Positions 24,446 to 34,615 of a stretch of 40,430 bases of DNA are shown piece after piece; the stretch's first letter is position 1; each line of letters opens with the position of its first letter. Both the position numbers and the translations under genes were made by a program. Source of the stretch: an uncultured Acidobacteriota bacterium (GTDB taxonomy: Bacteria > Acidobacteriota > Polarisedimenticolia > Polarisedimenticolales > JAIQFR01). The stretch covers positions 1-40,430 of the forward strand of contig CALMJU010000089.1 of assembly GCA_937864465.1 (NCBI GenBank), given 5' to 3'. The notes beneath the pieces are model-generated. The model saw only the letters and a list, made by a program, of their open reading frames with translations. It did not search any database and was not told where the DNA came from.

Positions 24446-25549
24446 TCACCACAGCGCGTACCGCGCGTCCCGGATGACGGTCGTCCGGCGCCCCTCCGCG
24501 GTCACGAGGTCCGCGCGCGCGACGCCGATCGGGTTGCCCCGCGCGTAGACGATGTCCTGGTGCACGACGGTCCCGGGGTTCCGGAAGGCGGCCACGCCGT
24601 GGACGCCGCCGAGGTGGTCGCTTCGTCCGTAGGCCCAGTGGAATCCCGCCTTCTCGTCCTCCAGGACGTTGCCGGTCACTTCCGCGCGATCGTTGCAGCC
24701 GAACGCCAGCTCCGCGATGTTCGCGCGGGCCGGGTCCTCCTCGAAGCAGGCGCGGAATCGGGACGCGGCCGGGCCCGCGCCGACGACGTCCACGATCCGG
24801 TTCTCCGCGACGCGCAGGACGGCCGTCTCGCCGCCCTCGCCGACCGGAAGCTCCCCCGCGGTCCGGGAGGGATCGCCCGGGATCTCCCCCTCGTAGGGGA
24901 CCTGGAACGTCTCGCCCGAGGGGAGGTTGATCACCGGGATGTCGTCGGACTTGTCTCGATGGAGGTAGCCGTCGTCCGTCTCGCAGACGCGGTGGCGCAG
25001 GTCGAAGAGGCAGCGGTGACCGGTCGAGAACTCGACCTCGGCCCTGTCCGCGGTGAGGAACGCCTCCTTCAGCACGCGGCATCGTCTCGCGACCTCGCGG
25101 TAATCGGCAGCGAGCGCCGTGCGCTCCATCCGCTTCAGGATCCCCGGCATGCTCGCCGCCCGGAACACGTCGGCGCCCGGACGGCGCTTGCACACGTCCA
25201 CGAGCGCGGCCGTCGGCGAGAACTCCGTCAAGGCGAGCGCCAGGCTGACCCGGTCGAGCACGGACGCCATCGAAACCCTCGCCCCCCCCATCTCCGCCTC
25301 TTCGGGGAAGGCCCTCCCGTGCCCGCCGGTCGCCGCGTACGCGACGAGCGGCAGGACCTCGAACCCCACGCGCCGGCCGAGGCGCATGAGGCCCGCGCGC
25401 CACTCCTCCGCCATCCGCCGCCGCTCCGCCCAGTCCGGCAGGTCCGGGCACGCGGGCACGGGGACGTCCACCATCACGGCCGCCGTCTCCCCGGCCACCG
25501 GGGCGAAGACGTCGTCCAGGAATCGCTCGAGATCGAACACCCCTTCCAT
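24446..25549 (-). CDS. M29-like aminopeptidase family protein
   Basis: A 367-residue protein resembling thermophilic aminopeptidase (M29) in its second half. Recognisable blocks are AELAFGCN, TGNVLEDEKAGFHWAYGRSDH, FRNPGTVVHQDIVYA, and a Glu- and His-containing set that would bind the two metals. The N-terminal half (about 1-130) diverges from classical M29 enzymes and has TALVDVCKRR-type sequence typical of the related unassigned group. Metal-dependent removal of N-terminal residues is the likely activity, but the NicX-type ring-cleaving dioxygenases share this fold. The ATG at 25549 follows a GGAGGGCGGAG purine stretch. Coupling to alr could link peptide recycling to D-alanine supply; that is inference. 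Confidence 0.7.
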   Translation of the reverse strand: MEGVFDLERFLDDVFAPVAGETAAVMVDVPVPACPDLPDWAERRRMAEEWRAGLMRLGRRVGFEVLPLVAYAATGGHGRAFPEEAEMGGARVSMASVLDRVSLALALTEFSPTAALVDVCKRRPGADVFRAASMPGILKRMERTALAADYREVARRCRVLKEAFLTADRAEVEFSTGHRCLFDLRHRVCETDDGYLHRDKSDDIPVINLPSGETFQVPYEGEIPGDPSRTAGELPVGEGGETAVLRVAENRIVDVVGAGPAASRFRACFEEDPARANIAELAFGCNDRAEVTGNVLEDEKAGFHWAYGRSDHLGGVHGVAAFRNPGTVVHQDIVYARGNPIGVARADLVTAEGRRTTVIRDARYALW

Positions 25550-25670
25550 CTCCGCCCTCCGTCCACCCGAGAGAACGGGCGCTTCCCCCGCCGCGCGGCG
25601 GCGGCCCGGGCGCGAATCGTAGTCCGGTTCCGGCCCTTCTGGCCAGGAGGGTGCCGGCCTCGGGCCGCTG

Positions 25671-25699
25671 TTGACCCGCCGTCGGCGGGCTCCTATGTT
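25671..25699 (+). promoter_or_regulatory. Sigma70-like promoter of the DUF4388 gene
   Basis: TTGACC (25671-25676) and TATGTT (25694-25699) are exactly 17 bases apart. The expected start point near 25706 gives a leader of about 40 bases. That leader holds a small stem with a TTCG tetraloop (25718-25729) directly before the GGAGGGA Shine-Dalgarno. Confidence 0.6.
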
Positions 25700-25744
25700 C
25701 TCTCGAGGCGTGTCCCGAGCCTTCGGGCTGCGAGGAGGGAGCGC

Positions 25745-26932
25745 ATGTCGCTGTTCGGCACGATCCCCATGATCCCGCTCCGCGACCTCCTGCAGCTGCT
25801 CGCCGCCTCGGACAAGACCGGATGCCTCCAGGTCGTGCACGAGAAGCGGGCGACGAACCTGTTCTTCCAGTCGGGCCGCGTCGTCGCCTGCTCGGCGGAC
25901 GATCCCGCCAAGCTCCTCGGCCAGTACCTCCTGTACCGCGGCCTCATCACCGAGGACATTCTGCGATCCGCGATGGCCCAGCAGGAGACGACGGGCGAGA
26001 GCCTCCGGACGATCTTCGTCGCGACGCGGCGGATCACGTCCGAGGAGCTCGGCCGGGTCGTGATCGAGAAGGCCGAGGAGACCCTCCACGCTCTGTTCGA
26101 CCTCGACGAGGCGACCTTCTCCTTCCGGGAGAACATGCTGCCCCGCCTCAAGGACACCGTCATCAGCTTCGACGTCGCGGACATCGTGATCCGCGGCGTC
26201 CGACGGGGCGAGGAATGGAGGCGAATCCGCGCGCGGCTCGGCGGGCCGGGCACGATCCTGCGCCACACCGGCAGGGACGCTCCCGGCAGCGTGCTGGACG
26301 ACTGGCCGACGCGACAGGTCTACCATGCCGTGGACGGGGTGAGAACGATCGCCGAGATCGTCCTCCACGTCCACGGGATCGAGTTCCTCGTCTGCCGGTG
26401 CCTTTTCGACCTCCTGGAGGACGGATTCGTCGCGCGGGCCGGGAGCCGCGAAGCCGAGGGCACCCGCATCTTCTCCTTCCCGGGGTCCCCCGACGCATCG
26501 AGGCGGAGCGCCGGCGAGCCGGCGACGGTATGCGACCGCCCGGAGTTCGCGGAGGGCGGCGACGACCTGGAGCGCGCGCGGGTTCTCCTCGCCGGGGGCG
26601 ATCCCGAGGCGGCGATCGAGATCCTCGGCGACGCCCATCGCGCGGACCCGAGCGACAGCGCGGTCCGAAGACTCATGGACGAGGCCGAGCGGATGCTGGT
26701 CGAGCAGATCACGAGCGCCGGGTTCGCGCCGGACAAGGTCCCCGTGGCCGTCGGGCAGAAGGTCGATCCGGTGCGCGGCTCGCTGTCGCCCGCCGACGAC
26801 TTCCTCCTCCATCTCAGCGACGGCACGTGGAGCGTCCGCGCCCTGATGTGGGTCTCGCCGATGCGGGCCGTCGAGGTTCTCGCGACCCTGAGGAGCCTCG
26901 TGGACCGGGGCTATGTGGAGTTCCGGGAGTGA
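25745..26932 (+). CDS. DUF4388 domain protein
   Basis: A 395-residue soluble protein. The N-terminal part (MSLFGTIPMIPLRDLLQLLAAS and onward, about 1-110) is a DUF4388/PATAN-type domain, with the typical TGCLQV and FFQSGRVVACS segments. These domains occur in signalling and gliding-motility proteins and are thought to mediate protein contacts. A central region (about 110-240) looks like a winged-helix-like extension, with DGVRTIAEIV. A TPR-like pair of helices (about 270-320) and a C-terminal segment follow. No enzyme motif is seen. It is monocistronic, with its own promoter, and divergent from the alr operon. Confidence 0.72.
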   Translation: MSLFGTIPMIPLRDLLQLLAASDKTGCLQVVHEKRATNLFFQSGRVVACSADDPAKLLGQYLLYRGLITEDILRSAMAQQETTGESLRTIFVATRRITSEELGRVVIEKAEETLHALFDLDEATFSFRENMLPRLKDTVISFDVADIVIRGVRRGEEWRRIRARLGGPGTILRHTGRDAPGSVLDDWPTRQVYHAVDGVRTIAEIVLHVHGIEFLVCRCLFDLLEDGFVARAGSREAEGTRIFSFPGSPDASRRSAGEPATVCDRPEFAEGGDDLERARVLLAGGDPEAAIEILGDAHRADPSDSAVRRLMDEAERMLVEQITSAGFAPDKVPVAVGQKVDPVRGSLSPADDFLLHLSDGTWSVRALMWVSPMRAVEVLATLRSLVDRGYVEFRE

Positions 26933-27016
26933 CTTGCCCGCCGGCCCCGCCTCTGGGATGATCCTTCGCGCCCGCGGAGGTTTCGGCCTCCGTCCCGGCA
27001 CCGGCGGGGGTCTGCC

Positions 27017-28122
<1,106 letters not shown>

Positions 28123-28126
<4 letters not shown>

Positions 28127-28995
28127 AGGGGATCATCCTGGCCGGCGGCTCCGGCACGCGGCTGCATCCCATGACGCGAGCCGTCAGCAAGCAGCTCGTC
28201 CCGGTCTACGACAAGCCGATGGTGTACTACCCGCTCTCGACCCTCATGCTCGCGGGGATCCGGGAGATCCTGGTCATCACGACGCCGCAGGACCAGGAGT
28301 CGTTCCGGCGGCTCCTCGGCGGGGGCGAGTCGCTCGGCCTCCGGATCGAGTACGCGACGCAGCCGCGTCCGGAGGGGATCGCCCAGGCGTTTCTCGTCGG
28401 CCGCGACTTCGTCGGCGGCGACCGGGTCGCGCTCGCGCTCGGGGACAACGTCTTCTACGGCCACGGGCTGCCCGAGGTGCTCCGGAGCGCCGCGAGCCGC
28501 GCCGAGGGCGCGACGGTGTTCGGCTACCGCGTCCGGGATCCGGAGCGGTACGGCGTCGTGGAGTTCGACGGCACCGGAAGGGCCGTGCGTCTCGAGGAGA
28601 AGCCCGCGAAGCCGCGGTCGCCCTGGGCGGTCACCGGGCTCTACTTCTACGACAACCGGGTGCTCGACGTCGCAGCGAGCCTCGTGCCCTCCGCGCGCGG
28701 GGAGCTCGAGATCACCGACGTCAACCGGCGCTACCTGGACGCGGGGGCCCTTCACGTCGAGAAGCTCGGGCGGGGCTACGCCTGGCTCGATACGGGCACC
28801 CCGGAATCGCTGCTGCACGCCTCGAACTTCATCCAGACGATCCAGGAGAGGCAGGGGCAGATGGTCGCGTGCGTCGAGGAGATCGCGTTCACGATGGGGT
28901 TCATCGACGCCGCACGCGTGCGGGGGATCGCGGCGGAGATGAAGGGCAACTCGTACGGCCTGTACCTCCTCCGGCTCGCGGACGGGGAGGCGTGA
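28123..28995 (+). CDS. rfbA: Glucose-1-phosphate thymidylyltransferase
   Basis: A 290-residue nucleotidyltransferase that makes dTDP-glucose from glucose-1-phosphate and dTTP, the substrate of the adjacent dehydratase. The signature [14 protein letters not shown] (5-18), [29 protein letters not shown] and EKPAKPRS are all present. The C-terminus, with CVEEIAF, is of the usual short RmlA type. Start at GTG 28123, overlapping rfbB by GTGA; its own stop overlaps the photolyase start by TGATG. Confidence 0.96.
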
Positions 28996-30500
28996 TGGGA
29001 TCGGGGGGGGTCCGGGGCGCTCCCCGGCCCGCTCCCTCCCCCCGAGTGCGGGCGGCGAACGACGCCGCCGTGCGCGCCGGCGGCGACTTCGTCCTCTACT
29101 GGATGTTCGCCGCGCACAGGGTCCGCTTCAACTTCGCGCTGGACCACGCGATCGCGCGGGCGGCGGCGCTCGGGAAGGCGCTGGTCGTCCTCGAGCTGAT
29201 CCGGTGCCGGTACCGCTGGGCGAGCGACCGCGTCCACCGCTTCCTGCTCGAGGGGCTCGACGACAACGCGAAGGCGCTGGGGCGCGCGGGCGTGCTCCAC
29301 TACCCGTTCGTCGAGGAGTCCCCCGGGGAGGGCGACGGCCTCGTCCGGGCTCTGGCCTCGCGGGCGTGCCTCGTCGTGGCGGACGATTTCCCGGCCTTCT
29401 TTTTTCCGGACTGGATCGAGGGCGAGGCGCGCGCATGTCCCGTCCTCGTCGAGCAGGTGGACGGAAACGGCCTCCTCCCCATGCGGGTGGCGGCCTCGGC
29501 CTATCCCACGGCCCACGCCTTCCGCCGCTTCCTGCAGAAGAGCCTGCGGCCGCATCTCGAGGAGTTCCCCGAGGCGGACCCGCTCGACGGCCTGGATCTC
29601 CCGCGGCCGGCAGCGCTTCCGGACGCGATCGTCCGCCGGTGGCCCCCCGCCCCGGAGAGCCGGCTGCGCGGAGACGTCTCCGGCCTGCCCCTCGATCACG
29701 CCGTCCGGCCGGTCTCGCTGCGGGGCGGCCAGGCCGCGGCGAGCGCGGCCGCGGCCCGCTTCGTGCGCGAGCGTCTCGCCCGCTACGCCGAGGACCGGAA
29801 CGAGCCCGGGCGGGAGGGGACGAGCGGCCTCTCCCCCTATCTCCACTTCGGCCACCTCTCGGTCCACGAGGTGCTCGCCGCCGTGGCCCTGCAGGAAGGA
29901 TGGTCGCCGTCGGACGTCTCCTCGCGGGCGGACGGGAGCAGGTCCGGCTGGTGGGGGATGGGGGCGTCGGCGGAGGCGTTCCTCGACGAGCTCGTGACGT
30001 GGCGCGAGCTCGGCTTCAACTTCTGCGCGATCCGGAGCGACTATGACCGGTACGACTCCCTCCCCCCCTGGGCCCGGGACACGCTGGAACGGCACGCGGG
30101 CGACCCGAGGCCGCGTCTCTACTCCCTCGGCGAGCTCGAGGCGGGCCGCACGCACGACCCGCTGTGGAACGCGGCCCAGCGGCAGCTCGTGGCGGAGGGC
30201 CGGATCCACAACTATGTGCGCATGCTCTGGGGGAAGAAGATCCTCGAGTGGTCCGCGTCCCCCGTCGAGGCGCTCCGCGCGATGGTCGAGCTGAACAACA
30301 GGTACGCCCTCGACGGGCGGGACCCGAACTCCTACAGCGGCATCTTCTGGGTGCTCGGCCGTTACGACCGGCCCTGGGGCCCGGAGAGGCCGATCTTCGG
30401 CACCGTGCGCTACATGAGCTCGGACAGCGTCGCGCGGAAGGTGCGCGTGAAGGACTACGTGAGCCGGTTCGCGGGCGAGGGCGGGAATCCCGTAGGATGA
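28995..30500 (+). CDS. phr: Class II CPD photolyase
   Basis: A 501-residue light-dependent DNA repair flavoenzyme that splits cyclobutane pyrimidine dimers. The C-terminal FAD domain has GLSPYLHFGHLS, DELVTWRELGFNF, WNAAQRQLVAEGRIHNY, MLWGKKILEW and DPNSYSGIFW, a set specific to class II enzymes. The N-terminal domain starts with FVLYWMFAAHRV and would hold an antenna chromophore. Its ATG at 28995 overlaps the rfbA stop by one base, so it is co-transcribed with the deoxysugar genes. That pairing looks opportunistic, not functional. Confidence 0.94.
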   Translation: MGSGGVRGAPRPAPSPRVRAANDAAVRAGGDFVLYWMFAAHRVRFNFALDHAIARAAALGKALVVLELIRCRYRWASDRVHRFLLEGLDDNAKALGRAGVLHYPFVEESPGEGDGLVRALASRACLVVADDFPAFFFPDWIEGEARACPVLVEQVDGNGLLPMRVAASAYPTAHAFRRFLQKSLRPHLEEFPEADPLDGLDLPRPAALPDAIVRRWPPAPESRLRGDVSGLPLDHAVRPVSLRGGQAAASAAAARFVRERLARYAEDRNEPGREGTSGLSPYLHFGHLSVHEVLAAVALQEGWSPSDVSSRADGSRSGWWGMGASAEAFLDELVTWRELGFNFCAIRSDYDRYDSLPPWARDTLERHAGDPRPRLYSLGELEAGRTHDPLWNAAQRQLVAEGRIHNYVRMLWGKKILEWSASPVEALRAMVELNNRYALDGRDPNSYSGIFWVLGRYDRPWGPERPIFGTVRYMSSDSVARKVRVKDYVSRFAGEGGNPVG

Positions 30501-30610
30501 TCCCCGGGACGCAGGGGGCGTGCGGTCTGGCCCCCAGGGGAGAGATGTCCTACTGTATAGGCAAGGGGGTCGTTCCGAGGGCGCCCGAGGCGCTCGCGTG
30601 GAGAGGGGTC

Positions 30611-31915
30611 GTGAAGCGGATCCACTGGTTGCTGCCGTTTCTCGTGATCGCCGTCGCGACGGTCGTCGCGGCCCAGACGCCGGAAGAGCCCGCGACGCCG
30701 GAGCCGGCGACGCCGCCCGAGGAGACCGCGGCTCCGGCCGCGCCGGAGACCGCCGAGCCGTCGGAGCAGGTCGAGCCTCCTCCCAACCCGGACCTCGACG
30801 CGGCCCTGGAGAGCTTCAGGAAGGGCGACTACGGGGGCGCCCTCGAATCCGCCCGCAAGGTCCTGGCCTCGGACCCGGGCGAGCTGAACTCCCTGTACAT
30901 CGCAGGCGTAGCGAGCGTCCGGCTCGGCCGGCTCGCCGAGGCCAAGGGATTCCTCACGAAGCTCCTCGAGCTGGAGCCCGCCTATCCGAACGTCTACTTC
31001 CATCTCGGCCATCTCGAGTACGCGCTGGCCGAGGAGACGGCCAGGGAGGGGCAGGCGGAAGAGGCGAAGACCCACTACACGGAGGCCGCGCGCCAGTTCG
31101 CCTTGGAGCTCGAGCGCAAGCCGGGAGAGGTGCAGGTGCTCCGCGCGCGGGCGCTGGCGCTCGCGAGGGCGGGCGACATCGAAGGCGCCATCGAGGCCTA
31201 CGAGGCGACGATCGCCGCGGAACCGAAGATGGCGACGCCTTACCTGGCGCTGGGCAGCCTCTACGCCGAGCTCGGCCGCGGCGCCGACGCCATGGCGATC
31301 CTCGACCGCATTCCGAAGGAGAACTCGAAGGGACTTGCGGACGGGGTCTTCGCCATCGCCCGCACGCTCTACTCCAAGGAGCGCTACGAGGACGTGCTGG
31401 CCTTCGCGCAGAAGATGTTCGACTACGGGCTCGATTCGAGGCAGCTTCACTCGCTCCTCTCCGCGACCTACGCCCGCATGGGGCTCCTCAAGCCGTGCGC
31501 CGAGGAGCTGTGCAAGTTCATGAGCATGAACCCGCCGCCGGAGGAGACGTCCACGCTCGGCGAGGTCATCCGGCTCGCGTTCGGAGGAGACTGGGCGGAG
31601 GAGAAGGGCCCGGCGACGATGCCCAAGGGCACCCGGATGCCCGAGGTCGAGAAGAAGTACTCGCCGCGCTACCCGCCGCAGGCCCGCAAGGATCGGATCG
31701 AGACGACCGTCATGCTGATGATCCTCGTGAAGACGGACGGCTCGATCGGCGAGACGTGCATCGTTCCCTCGCGGATCCTGGACAACATCCGCGAGTATGG
31801 GCTGGAGCAGGCGGCCATCGAGAACGTGAAGCGGTGGCGGTTCCGGCCCGCGAGCGCAGACCGCATCCCGATGGACGCCTGGTATCCCGCCTCGGTCGTC
31901 TTTTCGCTGCATTGA
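30611..31915 (+). CDS. Exported TPR protein with TonB-type C-terminal domain
   Basis: A 434-residue envelope protein. It has an N-terminal hydrophobic segment (LLPFLVIAVATVVAA), acting as a signal peptide or anchor. A Pro/Glu/Ala-rich spacer follows (about 22-60) that resembles the TonB periplasmic linker. Then come TPR units (about 65-290, for example SLYIAGVASVRLGRLAEAKG). The end (from about 345) is a TonB_C-like domain: PEVEKKYSPRYPPQARKD, then LVKTDGSIGE, AAIENVKRWRFRPA. It could transmit force or dock to an outer-membrane receptor; no ExbB or ExbD is nearby. The start at GTG 30611 is supported by AGAGGGG. The stop lies two bases before the 65-nt hairpin. Confidence 0.8.
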   Translation: MKRIHWLLPFLVIAVATVVAAQTPEEPATPEPATPPEETAAPAAPETAEPSEQVEPPPNPDLDAALESFRKGDYGGALESARKVLASDPGELNSLYIAGVASVRLGRLAEAKGFLTKLLELEPAYPNVYFHLGHLEYALAEETAREGQAEEAKTHYTEAARQFALELERKPGEVQVLRARALALARAGDIEGAIEAYEATIAAEPKMATPYLALGSLYAELGRGADAMAILDRIPKENSKGLADGVFAIARTLYSKERYEDVLAFAQKMFDYGLDSRQLHSLLSATYARMGLLKPCAEELCKFMSMNPPPEETSTLGEVIRLAFGGDWAEEKGPATMPKGTRMPEVEKKYSPRYPPQARKDRIETTVMLMILVKTDGSIGETCIVPSRILDNIREYGLEQAAIENVKRWRFRPASADRIPMDAWYPASVVFSLH

Positions 31916-31917
31916 AC

Positions 31918-31982
31918 GGGGTCAGACGTTACCAGCGTTACCTTTCTCGAGGAGAATGGTAACGCTGGTAACGTCTGACCCC
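31918..31982. repeat. 65-nt near-perfect hairpin with GGGGTCAGAC ends
   Basis: Arms 31918-31942 and 31958-31982 are perfect 25-base inverted repeats. After one T-T mismatch, a further five pairs (31944-31948 with 31952-31956) close on a three-base loop. The outer sequence is the same as the ends of the element at 7328-7566. It fills the space between two convergent genes almost exactly and could act as a terminator in both directions. It is probably a minimal, palindromic derivative of that repeat family. Confidence 0.75.
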
Positions 31983-31986
31983 AACT

Positions 31987-33369
31987 TCATGACCCCAGCT
32001 TCCACCCGAGCTTGCGGGCGATACGGTCGCGGACCCAGTGAGGGTCCCACCACTCGACCGGGTCCACGGGAAGCCCCCCGAGCAGGATCCCGAAGTGGAG
32101 GTGGTCTCCTCCTGCCAGGCCGGTGTCGCCGGTCCGGCCGAGGATGTCGCCCATCTTCATCGCCTGGCCCTCCCGGACGTCGATCGAGGACAGGTGCCCG
32201 TAGAGGCTCATCAGCCCGTAGCCGTGGTCGAGCACGACCGTGTTCCCGTAGATGCCGAAGTAGCGCGCCAGGACGACGATCCCGTCGTTCGACGCCGGGA
32301 CCGCCACGGCCCGGGTCACCGCGAGATCGAACCCGAGGTGGTCCTGCTCGTCCACCGTCTTCCCGCGGTACACGTAGGTTCTGTGCTCCGCGAACGGAGC
32401 GGTCACCTTGGCGTTCAGCATCGGGGCGAACGGCCGGGTCCAGAGGAACGCGGGCCTCGACTTCGCCGCGAGGGCGACCAGCTCGTCCGCGTTCGACTTG
32501 CGCAGGTCCCGGTTGATGCCGAGGTAGTTCTCGAGGAGCCCTCCGCGGTCGGAGAAGTCGGGCGTCTGGGAGAGGATCGCGGGCACCACCTTGCCCAGGA
32601 AGGAATCGGGCAGGTCGAACGTGAAGCGGACGGGGCGGCGCGGCTGGAACCGATCCACGAAGGGGATCTCGGCTTCGTTCCCCGCGTCGTCGGCTGCGAC
32701 CAGCCGGATCCGTGAGGAATCCGAAAGGTCGTAGGGCGCCGCGAACAGCGCGAAGCGGTCCAGCGGCCCTCCGCCCGGCAGGGGCCGGCCGGGGAAGAAC
32801 CAGGACCCCGCGCGGACCCCGTCCCGCGTCGCCGACTCGCCGACCCGGTACACGACCGCTTCGCTCCCTCCCTGCCGGAGGTAGTGGAACGTGGACAGCA
32901 GGTGAAGCGCCGGCGGCGTCAGCCTCACCGGGAGCGCGATCTCCGTCGTCACGGGGCCGGGCCCCCGGAGCCACGCCGGCGCCCGCTCCGCCGTCGCGCG
33001 GATCGTCGCCGGCCCCGCCCGGAGCCCGCGAATCGCGTCGCGGCCGACCTCCACGACGATCCGGTCCCGCTCCGTCCTCGGACCCCAGAACGACCAGGAG
33101 GGGCGGGGCGCGTAGGACTTGTCCGCCAGGATCTCCCGCCGCTCGCCCTGGATCAGCTCGACCCGGAGCCTCGTCAAGCCGCGGGAGGGCTCCGCGGCGG
33201 AGACGGTCACCGCCGTCTTCCGCCCGATGGCCTTCGCCGACGCTTCGACCGCCACCTCCGGCGAGGGGCCCGCGCGCAGAGCGGCGAGGGCGAGGAAGCC
33301 CACGAGGGCCACGACGGCGACGACGAGCAGGAGCGGGACGGCGATGCGTCCGGACTTGCGGCAGGACAT
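31987..33369 (-). CDS. M23-family metallopeptidase, membrane anchored
   Basis: A 460-residue LytM-like protein. One N-terminal membrane segment (about 10-31) precedes a beta-rich middle region (about 35-300). The peptidase domain is at about 320-430, with the zinc ligands in DHLGFD and GDHLHFG and the typical GNTVVLDHGYGLMSLYGHL stretch. It is expected to cut peptidoglycan cross-bridges or to act as an amidase activator. All the HxxxD and HxH residues are present, so it is likely to be active. It is the last of four minus-strand genes; 52 bases separate it from the gene upstream. Confidence 0.88.
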   Translation of the reverse strand: MSCRKSGRIAVPLLLVVAVVALVGFLALAALRAGPSPEVAVEASAKAIGRKTAVTVSAAEPSRGLTRLRVELIQGERREILADKSYAPRPSWSFWGPRTERDRIVVEVGRDAIRGLRAGPATIRATAERAPAWLRGPGPVTTEIALPVRLTPPALHLLSTFHYLRQGGSEAVVYRVGESATRDGVRAGSWFFPGRPLPGGGPLDRFALFAAPYDLSDSSRIRLVAADDAGNEAEIPFVDRFQPRRPVRFTFDLPDSFLGKVVPAILSQTPDFSDRGGLLENYLGINRDLRKSNADELVALAAKSRPAFLWTRPFAPMLNAKVTAPFAEHRTYVYRGKTVDEQDHLGFDLAVTRAVAVPASNDGIVVLARYFGIYGNTVVLDHGYGLMSLYGHLSSIDVREGQAMKMGDILGRTGDTGLAGGDHLHFGILLGGLPVDPVEWWDPHWVRDRIARKLGWKLGS

Positions 33370-33421
33370 GGCTCGGGACTCTCCTCGGGACGCGCGGGCG
33401 GGACGCCCGGCGGCGCCCGGA

Positions 33422-34570
33422 TCAGCGGCTCGGCAGATCCGCGACGAGCCGCTCCATCATGGGAACGTAGAACCGCCAGTAGAACGCCAGACCCGAGGGC
33501 GCCAGCTTGCCCCGCTCGAGCCAGCGGCGGAACGTCGTGTAGCCGGCGAACGGCACGCGGCCGTCCGGCATCGGGTTGTCCGCGAAGTCGCCGGCGAAGT
33601 AGTACGCGGTCCCTCCTCCCGGAGCGTCGCGGCGCACGACCGCGGGGAACGTCTCCGGAAGCCCTCGCGCCTTGAGCCGCGCGAGTCCCTCGGGCTCCAG
33701 CCGCCACCGGAAGGATGCGAGAACCCGCGTGCCCGGCTCGGCCGTGACGACATCGAACCAGTAGGGGTACGCCGTGCCGCTCGCCGCCTCCCGGAGCAGC
33801 GGATCCACGGGCTCCTCGCGCTCGAGGACGAGGCCGATCCGCGGCGATTCGACGCCCACCCTGAGCACCTCGCAGTGCGCGTCGTCCTGCACGAGGACGT
33901 ACCCGGGGCCTCGAAAGTCCCACGGCCGCCCCCACTCTCTCGCGTAGCCGAGGCGCATCCACTCCGGGACCTCGTTCCGGTCCGAGAGGTCGAGGAAGAA
34001 GCGCCCGATCCAGCGGGTCCAGCGCACGCCGAGCGTCTCCTCGAGGACGGCGCGGGCCTCCCCGCCGGTGGGGCTCCCGAGCGTGTTGAACTCCGCGACG
34101 AGGGTCTTCCCCGCGTCCATCGCGGCGCGCGCGCTCGCGGCCTCCTCCGGCGCGAGGCCCCCGTAGATCTTCGGGCTCCGCTCGAGCGCGGCCTTCCTCG
34201 CGGAGGCCGAGAGGAGATCGTCGCGATACACGCCGTACGTGTCGGCGAGGTAGACGAGGTCGGCGCGGCTCGCCCGCTCCGGTGTGAGATCGACGGTGCG
34301 CGCGGGCGGGGCGCCCGGCACGCGGCCGGGAAACGCCCCGAGATAGTCCGTGTCGCGGTCGTACGCGCCCCCTCCCGGCCTGGCGATCTTGAGATGATCG
34401 AGCAGCCAGAACAGGGAGCGATGCTCGACACGGTCCTCGAACGGGACCGTCTTGTCGAGGACGACGATGTCGAGGCGGCGCTCCGGCCGCGCCTCCCAGA
34501 TCGCCCACGGAACGACGACGACGATCCCCAGGACGAACATCGGCCAGGACCATCGCAGGGTGGATCGCAT
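33422..34570 (-). CDS. Membrane-anchored protein of unknown function
   Basis: A 382-residue protein I do not recognise. It has one N-terminal transmembrane helix (WPMFVLGIVVVVPWAIW) and a large soluble, presumably periplasmic, domain. The domain has an aromatic-rich middle (RFFLDLSDRNEVPEW, GYAREWGRPWDF, GPGYVLVQDD) and a conserved-looking end with YYFAGDFADNP, GYTTFRRWL and FYWRFYVPMMERLV. The segment TLVAEFNTLGSPT could be part of a Rossmann-like or amidotransferase-like core; this is a guess. The ATG at 34570 is chosen for its GGGAG Shine-Dalgarno, with 34591 as the alternative. It lies between an RNase Z-like hydrolase and an M23 peptidase. Confidence 0.6.
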   Translation of the reverse strand: MRSTLRWSWPMFVLGIVVVVPWAIWEARPERRLDIVVLDKTVPFEDRVEHRSLFWLLDHLKIARPGGGAYDRDTDYLGAFPGRVPGAPPARTVDLTPERASRADLVYLADTYGVYRDDLLSASARKAALERSPKIYGGLAPEEAASARAAMDAGKTLVAEFNTLGSPTGGEARAVLEETLGVRWTRWIGRFFLDLSDRNEVPEWMRLGYAREWGRPWDFRGPGYVLVQDDAHCEVLRVGVESPRIGLVLEREEPVDPLLREAASGTAYPYWFDVVTAEPGTRVLASFRWRLEPEGLARLKARGLPETFPAVVRRDAPGGGTAYYFAGDFADNPMPDGRVPFAGYTTFRRWLERGKLAPSGLAFYWRFYVPMMERLVADLPSR

Positions 34571-34615
34571 CGCGGGTCTCCCGAGACGCATTCTATCCGT
34601 CCCGGGGGCCCGGGG

